From NCBI RefSeq assembly GCF_023016805.1, contig NZ_JALKCH010000009.1:1-64000 (forward strand): a stretch of 64,000 nt of DNA, given 5' to 3'. The notes beneath the pieces are model-generated. The model did no database searches. It was not told where the DNA came from and saw nothing but the letters and a program-made list of their open reading frames with translations. Both the position numbers and the translations under genes were made by a program. Below, in pieces: positions 55,373 to 63,306 of this stretch (positions are counted from its first letter, which is position 1; each line of letters begins with the position of its first letter). This stretch comes from Ancylobacter crimeensis. GTDB taxonomy: Bacteria; Pseudomonadota; Alphaproteobacteria; Rhizobiales; Xanthobacteraceae.

Positions 55373-58300
55373 ATGAACATTGCCACATCCCCGGCGGGTG
55401 GCCGCATCCTCGCCCCCGCCGGACGAGCCCGCGGCGTCACCGCCGTTCTCGGCCCGACCAATACGGGCAAGACGCATCTGGCCATCGAGCGGATGCTGGG
55501 CCATTCCTCCGGTCTCATCGGCCTGCCGCTGCGCCTGCTGGCGCGCGAGGTCTATCAGCGCCTGGTCGAGCGTGCAGGCGCCGACCAGGTCGCCCTCATC
55601 ACCGGCGAGGAACGCATCAAGCCCAAGAATCCGCGCTACTGGGTGGCAACGGTCGAGGCGATGCCGCGCGACCTCGACGTCGCCTTCGTGGCGCTGGACG
55701 AAATCCAGATCGCCGCCGATCTCGACCGCGGCCACGTCTTCACCGACCGGCTGCTGAACCGGCGCGGACGGGAGGAGACGCTGCTGCTTGGCGCCGCCAC
55801 CATGCGCCCGCTGGTGGAAAAGCTGCTGCCGGGCGTGAATGTGCTGGTGCGCCCGCGCCTGTCGAACCTCACCTTCTCCGGTGAGAAGAAGATCACCCGC
55901 CTGCCGCGGCGCACCGCCATCGTCGCCTTCTCCACCGACGAGGTCTACGCCATCGCCGAACTCATCCGCCGCCAGCGCGGCGGCGCGGCGGTGGTGATGG
56001 GCGCGCTTTCCCCCCGCACCCGCAACGCCCAGGTGGCGCTCTACCAGTCCGGCGACGTCGATTATCTCGTCGCGACCGATGCCATCGGCATGGGGCTCAA
56101 TCTCGATGTCGATCATGTCGCCTTCGCCGGCGACGTGAAATTCGACGGCTGGCAGTTCCGCCGGCTGAATCCCGGCGAGATCGCGCAGATCGCCGGACGC
56201 GCCGGACGCGCCCAGCGCGACGGCACCTTCGGCACCACCGGACGCTGCGAGCCCTTCGACGCCGAGCTGGTCGAGCAGCTTGAAACCCACAGCTTCGCCC
56301 CGCACCGCGTGCTGCAATGGCGCAATACGGCGCTCGATTATCGTTCCGTGCCCGCGCTCCTGCGCTCCCTCGGCGAATCCCCGCACGAGGACGGCCTCAC
56401 CCGCGCGCCCACCGCGGACGACGTCCGGGTGCTGGAGGCGGCGGCGCGGGACGAGGTGGTGCAACGCTTCGCGACCGATCGACCCGGCGTCGAGCGGCTG
56501 TGGGAAGCCTGCCAGCTGCCGGACTACCGGAAGGTATCCCCGGCCTCCCACAGCGACCTCGTCATCACCGTTTACGGGTATCTGATGCGCGAAGGTCGTA
56601 TCGCCACAGACTGGTTTGCCAAACAAGTGGCCTTGGCGGACCGGACGGAAGGTGACATAGACACGCTGTCGGGACGCATCGCGCAGGTCCGCACCTGGAC
56701 CTTCGCGGCGAACCGTCCGGATTGGCTGGAAGACCCGGAGCACTGGCAAGGTGTCACGCGGCGTGTGGAAGACCGGCTGTCGGATGCACTGCATGAGCGG
56801 CTAGCCCACCGTTTCATAGATCGCCGGACCAGCGTCCTGATGCGACGCCTGCGAGAAAACACGATGCTCGAGACTGAAATTACCAAGAGTGGCGACGTGG
56901 TCGTCGAAGGCCATGTGATCGGCCGCCTCCTCGGCTTCCAGTTCGCCGCCGATCCTTCGGCCGGCGGCCCGGAGGCCAAGGCCTTGCGCGCCACCGCCCA
57001 GAAGGCGCTGGCCGGCGAGATCGAGGCCCGCGCGGCCAAGCTCGCGGAAGCCGGCGACGACGCCTTCGTGCTGTCGACCGACGGCACGGTGCGCTGGGTC
57101 GGCGATCCGGTCGCCAAGCTCATCTCCGGCGAGGAGGTGCTGGACCCCCGCCTCAAGATCATCGCCGACGAGCATCTCACCGGCACGGCGCGCGACGGCG
57201 TGCAGGCGCGGCTGGACCTCTGGCTCAAGAGCCATGTCGAGAAGCTGCTCGGGGCGCTGAACGGGCTCGGCCGTGCCGAGGACCTCACCGGCATCGCCCG
57301 CGGCATCGCCTTCCAGATCGTCGAGGCACTCGGCGTGCTGGAGCGACACAAGGTCGCCGAAGAGATGAAGGCGCTGCCCCAGGAGGCGCGGGCGCTGCTG
57401 CGCGGCCACGGCGTGCGCTTCGGGGCCCATCACATCTACCTGCCGGCGCTGCTGAAGCCGGCGCCGCGTACGCTCGCCGCCCAGCTCTGGGCGCTGAAGC
57501 ATGGCGGGCTGCAACAGAAGGGGCTGGACGAGCTGCCCCACCTCGCCTCCTCCGGACGCACCTCGATCCCGGTCGACCCGGAGATCCAGAAGGGCCTCTA
57601 TCGCGCGGTCGGCTTCCGCGTGGCGGGCGAGCGGGCGGTGCGCGTCGACATCCTCGAGCGTCTCGCCGACCTCATCCGCCCGGCGCTGGCCTGGAAGCCG
57701 GGCATGCCCGGTGAGAAGCCGGCGGGCGCGATCGACGGCACCGGCTTCCTCGCCACCGTGGCGATGACCTCACTGGCCGGCTGCGCGGGCGAAGACTTCG
57801 CCTCCATCCTGCGCTCGCTCGGCTACCGCATGGAGCGCCGTCCCGCGCCCGCGCCGGAACCTGCCCCCGAAACGACCGAGGCACCGGCTGCTATTGAGGC
57901 TGCGCCCGAGGCTCCTGCCGATGCGGTGGAAGCCGCGCCGGCCGAGGCCACCGAGGCCGGGCCTGTTGCAGCCGAATCGGATGGGGTCGAGCCGACCGTG
58001 ACCGAAGCGGAAGCCGCCACCCCCGCGGAGACGCTCCAGCCGGATGTCGCAAAGCTTTCTGCCGATGCCGGCGATGCCTCCGCCTCGGCGGAAGCGTCCT
58101 CCGCAGAAGCGATCCCAGCGGAAGCGGTGTCTGCCGACGTCGCGCCGGCCGAAGCTGTGGCGGCTGAAGCCGAGCCGGCCGAGCCGGCGATGATCGAGGT
58201 CTGGCGTCCCGGCCGTCCGCCGGGCCAGCAGCGTCCGAACCATCGCGGCCAGGGTCGCGGCCGCCAGCCGGCAGGCGGAGATCGTCCCGACCGCGGCGTG

Positions 58301-58687
58301 CGCAGCGAAGCCGCGCCGGCCGAAGGTCGGCCCGATGCGCGCCGCGAGGCTGGGCGCAGCGAAGGCAGCCGCAACGAACCCGGTCGCGCCGACAACCGCG
58401 CCCCCAACCGGGGCGAGCGTTCCGAACAGCGTGGCCCGCGCCGCGAGGACGGCGAGCGCAACAACCGCCGTCCCGATGGCAACCGTTCCGAGGGGCGCGG
58501 CGAGTTCCGGCGCGAGGGCCGTCCCGACCGCGCCCAGAACGAGGGTGAACGGCCGCGCAATGACCGTCCGCCGCGCAATGAGCCGCGCCGCGAGGGCCGT
58601 CCCGAGCGGCCGGTCGACCCCGATTCGCCCTTCGCCGCCCTGCTGGCCCTCAAGGCCCGCATGGAGGCGGACAAGAACGGCGGCTGA
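55373..58687 (+). CDS. Suv3-like DEAD/DExH helicase with acidic and RG-rich tails
   Basis: 1104 residues. Helicase core in the first 500: GPTNTGKTHLA (27-37, Walker A), LPLRLLAREVY, ITGEERIKP, VALDEIQIAADLDRGHVFTD (20, DEIQ box) and [13 protein letters not shown] (motif VI). Mitochondrial SUV3 unwinds RNA for the degradosome, and its bacterial relatives are alphaproteobacterial; RNA is the likely substrate. A middle region to about 820 is Suv3-like, then an Ala/Glu/Pro acidic part (822-938) and an Arg/Gly/Asn-rich part (about 945-1080), typical of RNA contacts, ending in FAALLALKARMEADKNGG. Start decided by homology. Confidence 0.88.
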   Translation: MNIATSPAGGRILAPAGRARGVTAVLGPTNTGKTHLAIERMLGHSSGLIGLPLRLLAREVYQRLVERAGADQVALITGEERIKPKNPRYWVATVEAMPRDLDVAFVALDEIQIAADLDRGHVFTDRLLNRRGREETLLLGAATMRPLVEKLLPGVNVLVRPRLSNLTFSGEKKITRLPRRTAIVAFSTDEVYAIAELIRRQRGGAAVVMGALSPRTRNAQVALYQSGDVDYLVATDAIGMGLNLDVDHVAFAGDVKFDGWQFRRLNPGEIAQIAGRAGRAQRDGTFGTTGRCEPFDAELVEQLETHSFAPHRVLQWRNTALDYRSVPALLRSLGESPHEDGLTRAPTADDVRVLEAAARDEVVQRFATDRPGVERLWEACQLPDYRKVSPASHSDLVITVYGYLMREGRIATDWFAKQVALADRTEGDIDTLSGRIAQVRTWTFAANRPDWLEDPEHWQGVTRRVEDRLSDALHERLAHRFIDRRTSVLMRRLRENTMLETEITKSGDVVVEGHVIGRLLGFQFAADPSAGGPEAKALRATAQKALAGEIEARAAKLAEAGDDAFVLSTDGTVRWVGDPVAKLISGEEVLDPRLKIIADEHLTGTARDGVQARLDLWLKSHVEKLLGALNGLGRAEDLTGIARGIAFQIVEALGVLERHKVAEEMKALPQEARALLRGHGVRFGAHHIYLPALLKPAPRTLAAQLWALKHGGLQQKGLDELPHLASSGRTSIPVDPEIQKGLYRAVGFRVAGERAVRVDILERLADLIRPALAWKPGMPGEKPAGAIDGTGFLATVAMTSLAGCAGEDFASILRSLGYRMERRPAPAPEPAPETTEAPAAIEAAPEAPADAVEAAPAEATEAGPVAAESDGVEPTVTEAEAATPAETLQPDVAKLSADAGDASASAEASSAEAIPAEAVSADVAPAEAVAAEAEPAEPAMIEVWRPGRPPGQQRPNHRGQGRGRQPAGGDRPDRGVRSEAAPAEGRPDARREAGRSEGSRNEPGRADNRAPNRGERSEQRGPRREDGERNNRRPDGNRSEGRGEFRREGRPDRAQNEGERPRNDRPPRNEPRREGRPERPVDPDSPFAALLALKARMEADKNGG

Positions 58688-58701
58688 GGAGCCGGGCGCC
58701 G

Positions 58702-59004
58702 GTGTCGGCGGAGCGCCCGCGCCTCGATGTGTGGCTCTGGCACGCCCGCTGCGTGCGCACCCGCAGCGCGGCGGCCGATCTGGTGAAGGCGGGGCGGGTG
58801 CGGGTCAACGGCGTCCGCACCAGGGCGCCGGCGCATATGGTGCGGCTCGACGACGTGGTCACGGTGGCGCTCGATTCCCGCGTGCGGGTGCTCCGCGTCA
58901 CCGGCTTCGCCGAACGGCGGGGTGATGCCGACGCCGCCTCCGCGCTCTATATCGAGATGTCGGACGGTACGTCCGATGCCGGACGGCAGGAGGATCCCAC
59001 CTGA
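58702..59004 (+). CDS. S4-domain RNA-binding protein (Hsp15-like)
   Basis: 100 residues. [20 protein letters not shown] (20) opens the S4 domain; [20 protein letters not shown] and [20 protein letters not shown] follow. In E. coli Hsp15 binds stalled 50S subunits carrying peptidyl-tRNA. The GTG at 58702 follows GAGGAG by 10 bases and lies 14 bases past the helicase stop, so they are co-transcribed: an RNA-binding pair. Confidence 0.85.
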   Translation: MSAERPRLDVWLWHARCVRTRSAAADLVKAGRVRVNGVRTRAPAHMVRLDDVVTVALDSRVRVLRVTGFAERRGDADAASALYIEMSDGTSDAGRQEDPT

Positions 59005-59194
59005 GCGCCCTGCGGCGGTTCGGCACGGCGGGACATACCGGCGGCGTTCCTGCAGCGCCGGCGGCTCGCCGCATCGCTTTCGCCACGGCGTTCGCACATG
59101 GCGCCTCTGCGCGCTCATGCCTTGCGCCGCGCGGATGGCTGCGCTACGGGATGCCGTCCGACTAAATCACACGCTCCGTCTGGAGACTGCTGGA

Positions 59195-59530
59195 ATGCCC
59201 TACGTCGTTACGGATAATTGCATCAAGTGCAAGTACACGGACTGCGTGTCGGTGTGCCCCGTCGACTGTTTCTATGAGGGCGAGAACTTCCTCGTGATCC
59301 ACCCGGACGAATGTATCGACTGCGGGGTGTGCGAACCCGAATGCCCGGCCGAGGCTATCAAGCCCGACACCGAACCGGGCCTCGAGAAGTGGCTCACCCT
59401 CAATGCCGACTACGCCAAGGTGTGGCCCAACATCACCCAGAAGAAGGATGCCCTGCCCGACGCCAAGGAGTGGGATGGTGTGGCGGACAAGCTACAGTAT
59501 CTCTCCAGCGAACCGGGTAATCAGGACTGA
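59195..59530 (+). CDS. fdxA: seven-iron ferredoxin FdxA
   Basis: 111 residues. C9-x7-C17-x3-C21 with proline binds the [3Fe-4S] cluster; C12 and C25 with C40, C43, C46 and C50 ([11 protein letters not shown]) are the remaining cluster ligands, as in Azotobacter FdI and other alphaproteobacterial FdxA. A C-terminal extension after residue 65 ([20 protein letters not shown], 20) is characteristic. Electron carrier; partner unknown. A weak promoter (TTGCGC-17-TACGGG) lies at 59122-59150. TGGAG precedes the ATG. Confidence 0.94.
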   Translation: MPYVVTDNCIKCKYTDCVSVCPVDCFYEGENFLVIHPDECIDCGVCEPECPAEAIKPDTEPGLEKWLTLNADYAKVWPNITQKKDALPDAKEWDGVADKLQYLSSEPGNQD

Positions 59531-59607
59531 CCGTGCGTCGCCCCGGTTCGCGCCCTTTGCCCGCGAGCCCCGTCGATCCCTGCACGCAAGCTGATCGGCA
59601 TACGCTG

Positions 59608-59646
59608 CTCCTGCGCCGTTGCGGCGCGGGAGTGCTTTGATTTTTT
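59608..59646 (+). terminator. fdxA terminator
   Basis: Ten base pairs between 59608-59617 and 59623-59632 (one T-G), 5-base loop, followed by TGCTTTGATTTTTT. A classical intrinsic terminator about 80 bases after fdxA. Confidence 0.85.
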
Positions 59647-59703
59647 GGCATATTGTGATATACAGACCCACGTACAGTCGATCGGGTTTGCTATGAGGCA
59701 GCG

Positions 59704-59842
59704 CTCCGCCATTGGAGCGATCCCCCAGGAATTTGAATCAGCTTTCAGTCCGTCCGGTGCGGAATGGCACAGGACGGGCGAGCGCCAGATTTCCGCTGTC
59801 GACTGAACCAACGCCTCCGGTTTTGCCGGAGACGCCATTTTT
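59704..59842 (+). ncRNA. candidate small RNA or carD leader RNA
   Basis: An extended -10, TG-C-TATGAG (59689-59697), precedes a run of three hairpins: CGCTCC/GGAGCG (59702-59719), CCGTCC/GGACGG (59750-59777) and a terminator-like CG-CTCCGG/CCGGAG-CG (59812-59834) followed by CCATTTTT. About 139 bases. It could be an independent sRNA or a prematurely ended carD leader. No known family is recognised. Confidence 0.4.
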
Positions 59843-59932
59843 CTTGCCCGCGGACGCGCCTGTCCGTGAGCCGACGCCGCGTTGTCGAGGTCGCGCGGTG
59901 CCGTTCTGACCGGACCCAGGAGCAGGCTCAGC

Positions 59933-60538
59933 ATGTCGACAAAGAAGCCGTCCAACATCCGCCAGGGTTTCAAGACGGGTGAGCATATCGTGTACCCGTC
60001 CCATGGCGTGGGGCGCATCGTGGCGATCGAAGAGCAGGAAGTCGCCGGCTTCAAGCTCGAACTGTTCGTCATCCACTTCGAAAAAGACAAGATGACGCTG
60101 CGGGTCCCGGTCCCCAAGATCGCGTCCGTCGGCATGCGCAAGCTGTCCGAGCCCACCATCGTGAAGAAGGCGCTGGAAACCCTGAAGGGCCGCGCCCGCG
60201 TGAAGCGCACCATGTGGAGCCGCCGCGCGCAGGAATATGAGGCCAAGATCAATTCCGGCGATCTCGTCGCCATCTCCGAGGTGGTCCGCGACCTGTATCG
60301 CTCCGACGCCCAGCCCGAGCAGTCCTACAGCGAGCGCCAGCTCTATGAGGCCGCCCTCGACCGCATGGCCCGCGAGCTCGCCGCCGTCGACAACCTCACC
60401 GAGACCGAGTCGATCAAGGTGATCGAGGCCAATCTCATGAAGGGGCCCCGCCGCCCCGGCAAGGGCGAGGTCGAGGAGGTCGAGGAGACCGAGACCGAGG
60501 CTGAAGCCGACACGGAGACCGAGGAAGCCGCGGCCTGA
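59933..60538 (+). CDS. CarD family transcriptional regulator
   Basis: 201 residues. Tudor-like CarD N-terminal domain: FKTGEHIVYPSHGVGRIVAI (20) and LELFVIHFEKDKMTLRVPV; then a helical C-terminal domain with KRTMWSRRAQEYEAKINSGD (20) and SYSERQLYEAALDRMARELA. CarD binds RNA polymerase and stabilises open complexes. The last 30 residues are almost all glutamate, threonine and alanine. ATG at 59933; AGGAG 10 bases upstream. Followed by a terminator and the sigma factor gene. Confidence 0.93.
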   Translation: MSTKKPSNIRQGFKTGEHIVYPSHGVGRIVAIEEQEVAGFKLELFVIHFEKDKMTLRVPVPKIASVGMRKLSEPTIVKKALETLKGRARVKRTMWSRRAQEYEAKINSGDLVAISEVVRDLYRSDAQPEQSYSERQLYEAALDRMARELAAVDNLTETESIKVIEANLMKGPRRPGKGEVEEVEETETEAEADTETEEAAA

Positions 60539-60569
60539 TTTCGCCGCCGTACCCTTTTCCCGACAGATC

Positions 60570-60596
60570 AAGCCCGGCCTCGTGCCGGGCTTTTTC
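60570..60596 (+). terminator. carD terminator
   Basis: AAGCCCGGC (60570-60578), loop CTCGT, GCCGGGCTT (60584-60592), then TTTC. Strong intrinsic terminator 32 bases after carD. Confidence 0.92.
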
Positions 60597-60739
60597 GTGG
60601 CGGCGCCTGCGCTTTTTCTCCCGCATCCGTGGCGCGATGGAACCGGAACCGCAGGCCCGCGTTAGCCGGCAGGGCTTTGCCGCCCGGAGCCGCGGGCATC
60701 TCGCGGGCCACCGGACGGCCGTCGCTGCGGGAGAGGCAT

Positions 60740-61633
60740 ATGACCGACCAGTCGGTGGGGCATCATCACGCCGGGCATAATCCGTTGGCGCGCGCGGCCA
60801 TGGCGGCCCCGCTGCTGGAACGCAGCGAGGAGCAGCAGCTGGCGATCCGCTGGCTGAAAAGCGGCGACAAGGCCGCCCTGCACACGCTGATCCGCTCCCA
60901 CATGCGGCTCGTCGGCGCCATCGCCCGACGTTTCCGCAATTACGGGCTTCCGATGGCCGACCTTGTGCAGGAGGGCCATGTCGGCCTGCTCGAAGCCGCG
61001 GCGCGCTTCGAGCCTGACCGCGAGGTCCGTTTCTCCACCTATGCCAGTTGGTGGATCCGCGCCGCGATACAGGACTATGTGCTGCGCAACTGGTCCATCG
61101 TGCGCGGCGGCACCTCTTCCGGCCAGAAGGCGCTGTTCTTCAACCTGCGCCGTATCCGCGCCCGGCTGGAACGGGCCGGCGGCGCGCCCGCCGAAGGCGG
61201 TCACCAGGAGGTGCTGCGGTCCATAGCGACGTCGCTCGGCGTCAATCTCGAGGACGTGGCGCGGATGGATGCGCGGCTTGCCGGCCACGACATCTCGCTC
61301 AACATGCCGGTCGGGCAGGATGAGAACGGCGCCTCCGAGCGCATCGACCAGCTCGTGGCGGACGATCCGCTTCCCGACGAGGCCGCGTCGCTGCGCATCG
61401 ACGGAGAGCGCCGCCGTCGCTGGCTCGCCGCCGCCCTGCGCGACCTCAACGAGCGCGAGATCCGCATCATCCGCGCCCGCCGCCTCACCGAGGAAGGCGC
61501 GACGCTGGAAGCGCTGGGCGCGCGGATGGGCATTTCCAAGGAGCGCGTCCGGCAGATCGAGAACCGCGCGATCGAGAAGCTGCGCCTCGCGCTGGCCCAG
61601 CATGTCGGCGCACCTCTCAACGCCTTTGCCTGA
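60740..61633 (+). CDS. RpoH-type sigma-32 factor
   Basis: 297 residues. Regions 2.1-2.4: SHMRLVGAIARRFRNYGLPM (20), DLVQEGHVGLLEAAARF and FSTYASWWIRAAIQDYVLRN (20). SSGQKALFFNLRR is the RpoH box unique to heat-shock sigma factors. Region 4: MGISKERVRQIENRAIEKLR. Alphaproteobacteria often have two or more RpoH; the long N-terminus and the CarD neighbour suggest an RpoH2-like paralogue, but that is not certain. GGGAGAGG precedes the ATG at 60740. Confidence 0.9.
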   Translation: MTDQSVGHHHAGHNPLARAAMAAPLLERSEEQQLAIRWLKSGDKAALHTLIRSHMRLVGAIARRFRNYGLPMADLVQEGHVGLLEAAARFEPDREVRFSTYASWWIRAAIQDYVLRNWSIVRGGTSSGQKALFFNLRRIRARLERAGGAPAEGGHQEVLRSIATSLGVNLEDVARMDARLAGHDISLNMPVGQDENGASERIDQLVADDPLPDEAASLRIDGERRRRWLAAALRDLNEREIRIIRARRLTEEGATLEALGARMGISKERVRQIENRAIEKLRLALAQHVGAPLNAFA

Positions 61634-61655
61634 GACGCCGCGCGAAGCCCGATGA

Positions 61656-61697
61656 AACAAGCCGCCGTCCGGCCCACGGGCCCGACGGCGGCTTGTT
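61656..61697. terminator. bidirectional terminator, sigma-32 / M48
   Basis: AACAAGCCGCCGTC (61656-61669) and GACGGCGGCTTGTT (61684-61697) form a perfect 14-bp stem between convergent genes, with short T/A runs at the base on both sides. Confidence 0.85.
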
Positions 61698-61752
61698 CAT
61701 TCGACGTCCGGCCGACCCTCTTCGGCCTGCGCCTTTTCGGGCCCGCGCTTTC

Positions 61753-63306
61753 TCAATCAGCCGAGATGATCTTCACCTTGTCGCCATAGGAGAGCTTGTC
61801 GGCGCGGTCCATGCCGTTGAGCACGAGGAACCGCTCTACCGGCTTGTCCGGCACGTCCATGCGCGCCGCAAGCTTGTCGATGGTGTCGGTGAGGCCGACG
61901 CTCACCACCCGCACGCGCTGCGGCTGCACCTTGTCGGCCTCGTCGATCGAGACCCGGCGGAAGGTTGAGGCGGCGGCGCGGAAGGAGGCATCGATGTCCG
62001 GCGTCAGCTCGCGGGCGGCGAAGATCATGCGGTAGACGTCGCTGCCGAAGCGGATGGCGAACATACGGAACGACCACTGGTCGCCCCGCGCCACCGCCGT
62101 CGCCGCCGGGAAGCCGTTCAGCACCAGGCTTTCGACTGAATTGATCTCGACCCCGTCGATCCAGCCGGACGAAAGATATTGCGCCAGCGACTGGTCGCCG
62201 GTCACCCGCACCGCATCGAGCCTCAACGCCTCGCGCCCGTCCGAGGTGGCCCCGAGCACCGCTTGCGGGGTGTTCTCCAGCGTGAAGTTTTCCGGCGCGG
62301 TGAAGGTGAAGCCCAGCTTGGGATGGAAGAAGCGGCGGCCGCGGATGAAGCCTTCCTTCGGGTCGTCGCCATAGACCATGCCATTGATGGCGGAGAGATA
62401 TTCGTCGCGGTCGCGCTCGCCCTCCTTGTCGGGAGCGGCATATTCGCGGGCATTGGCGATGGCGATGGAGATGCGCTCCGGCGTCGCCGGGTGGCTGGCG
62501 AGGAAGTCGGCGGTGGGGTCGTTCGCCGCGCTCTTGGTGGCGTCGCCGGAGCGCAGCGCCGCCTGCCGGCCCATGGCGGTGAGGAAGCGCGAGGCGCCAT
62601 AGGGATCGAAGCCGGCGCGGGCGCTGATGCCGACCCCGATGGCGTCGGCCTCCAGTTCCTGCGCGCGGGAGAAGCTCGCCAGCGACTGCCGGCTCTTCTC
62701 CAAGGCCAGCGCACCGAGATCGGCGTCGTTCACCACATTGGAGATGACGCGGCTGACGAGGATGGCCTGCTTCATCTGGTCTTCGCGGATCGCGGCATGA
62801 TTGGCGATGACGTGCCCCATCTCGTGCGCCAGCACCGAGGCGAGTTCAGCCCGGTCGTCGGCCAGCGCGACGAGGCCGCGCGTCACATAGAGCGAGCCGT
62901 TGGGCAGCGCGAAGGCGTTCACGGCGGGCGAGTTCAGCACCGTCACCCGGTAGTTCAGCTCCGGCCGCTCCGAAGCGGCGACGAGCCGGGAGATGGTGTC
63001 CTGGATAAGCGCCTGAAGCTTGGGGTCGTTATAGGCACCGCCATAGCTCTGCACCAGCCGCTCATGCTCCTTGCGCTGGGCCGGCGTCAGCGAATCCTCG
63101 AAGGAGGAGATGCGGCTCGCCGAAGCGGCCGCGGGCGCGTCGGCCTGCGCCTCGAGCTTGGCGCAGCCGGCCAGCAACAGACCGGCCATGGCGAGGCCGG
63201 CGACGCGGGCCACCAGCCCGCGCACGAGCCTGCGTGCGGGCGCAGCGCCGCCGCGAGGCGACAACGCGTCCTGGGTCCTGCCCGGGCTTCTCCCGCCGAG
63301 GCTCAT
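61753..63306 (-). CDS. M48 metalloprotease lipoprotein
   Basis: 517 residues. Signal peptide with lipobox LLLAGC (C48). Zinc motif HEMGH (161-165); the third ligand E is in SRAQELEADAIGVG. The C-terminal half has HPKLGFTFTAPENFTLENTP (20) and ends in a LysM-like region (TDTIDKLAARMDVPDKPVER, 20) with DKVKIISAD. BepA/LoiP-like outer-envelope quality-control proteases are the nearest named relatives. It overlaps the upstream gene by ATGA and ends at the shared terminator. Confidence 0.9.
   Translation of the reverse strand: MSLGGRSPGRTQDALSPRGGAAPARRLVRGLVARVAGLAMAGLLLAGCAKLEAQADAPAAASASRISSFEDSLTPAQRKEHERLVQSYGGAYNDPKLQALIQDTISRLVAASERPELNYRVTVLNSPAVNAFALPNGSLYVTRGLVALADDRAELASVLAHEMGHVIANHAAIREDQMKQAILVSRVISNVVNDADLGALALEKSRQSLASFSRAQELEADAIGVGISARAGFDPYGASRFLTAMGRQAALRSGDATKSAANDPTADFLASHPATPERISIAIANAREYAAPDKEGERDRDEYLSAINGMVYGDDPKEGFIRGRRFFHPKLGFTFTAPENFTLENTPQAVLGATSDGREALRLDAVRVTGDQSLAQYLSSGWIDGVEINSVESLVLNGFPAATAVARGDQWSFRMFAIRFGSDVYRMIFAARELTPDIDASFRAAASTFRRVSIDEADKVQPQRVRVVSVGLTDTIDKLAARMDVPDKPVERFLVLNGMDRADKLSYGDKVKIISAD

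Larger units (their letters stand above)
59531..59932. other. gap fdxA / carD with sRNA-like elements
   Basis: 402 bases without a protein gene. It contains the fdxA terminator (59608-59646), a possible small RNA (59704-59842) with its own extended -10, and the last 90 bases before carD, which hold no clear promoter. Confidence 0.6.
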
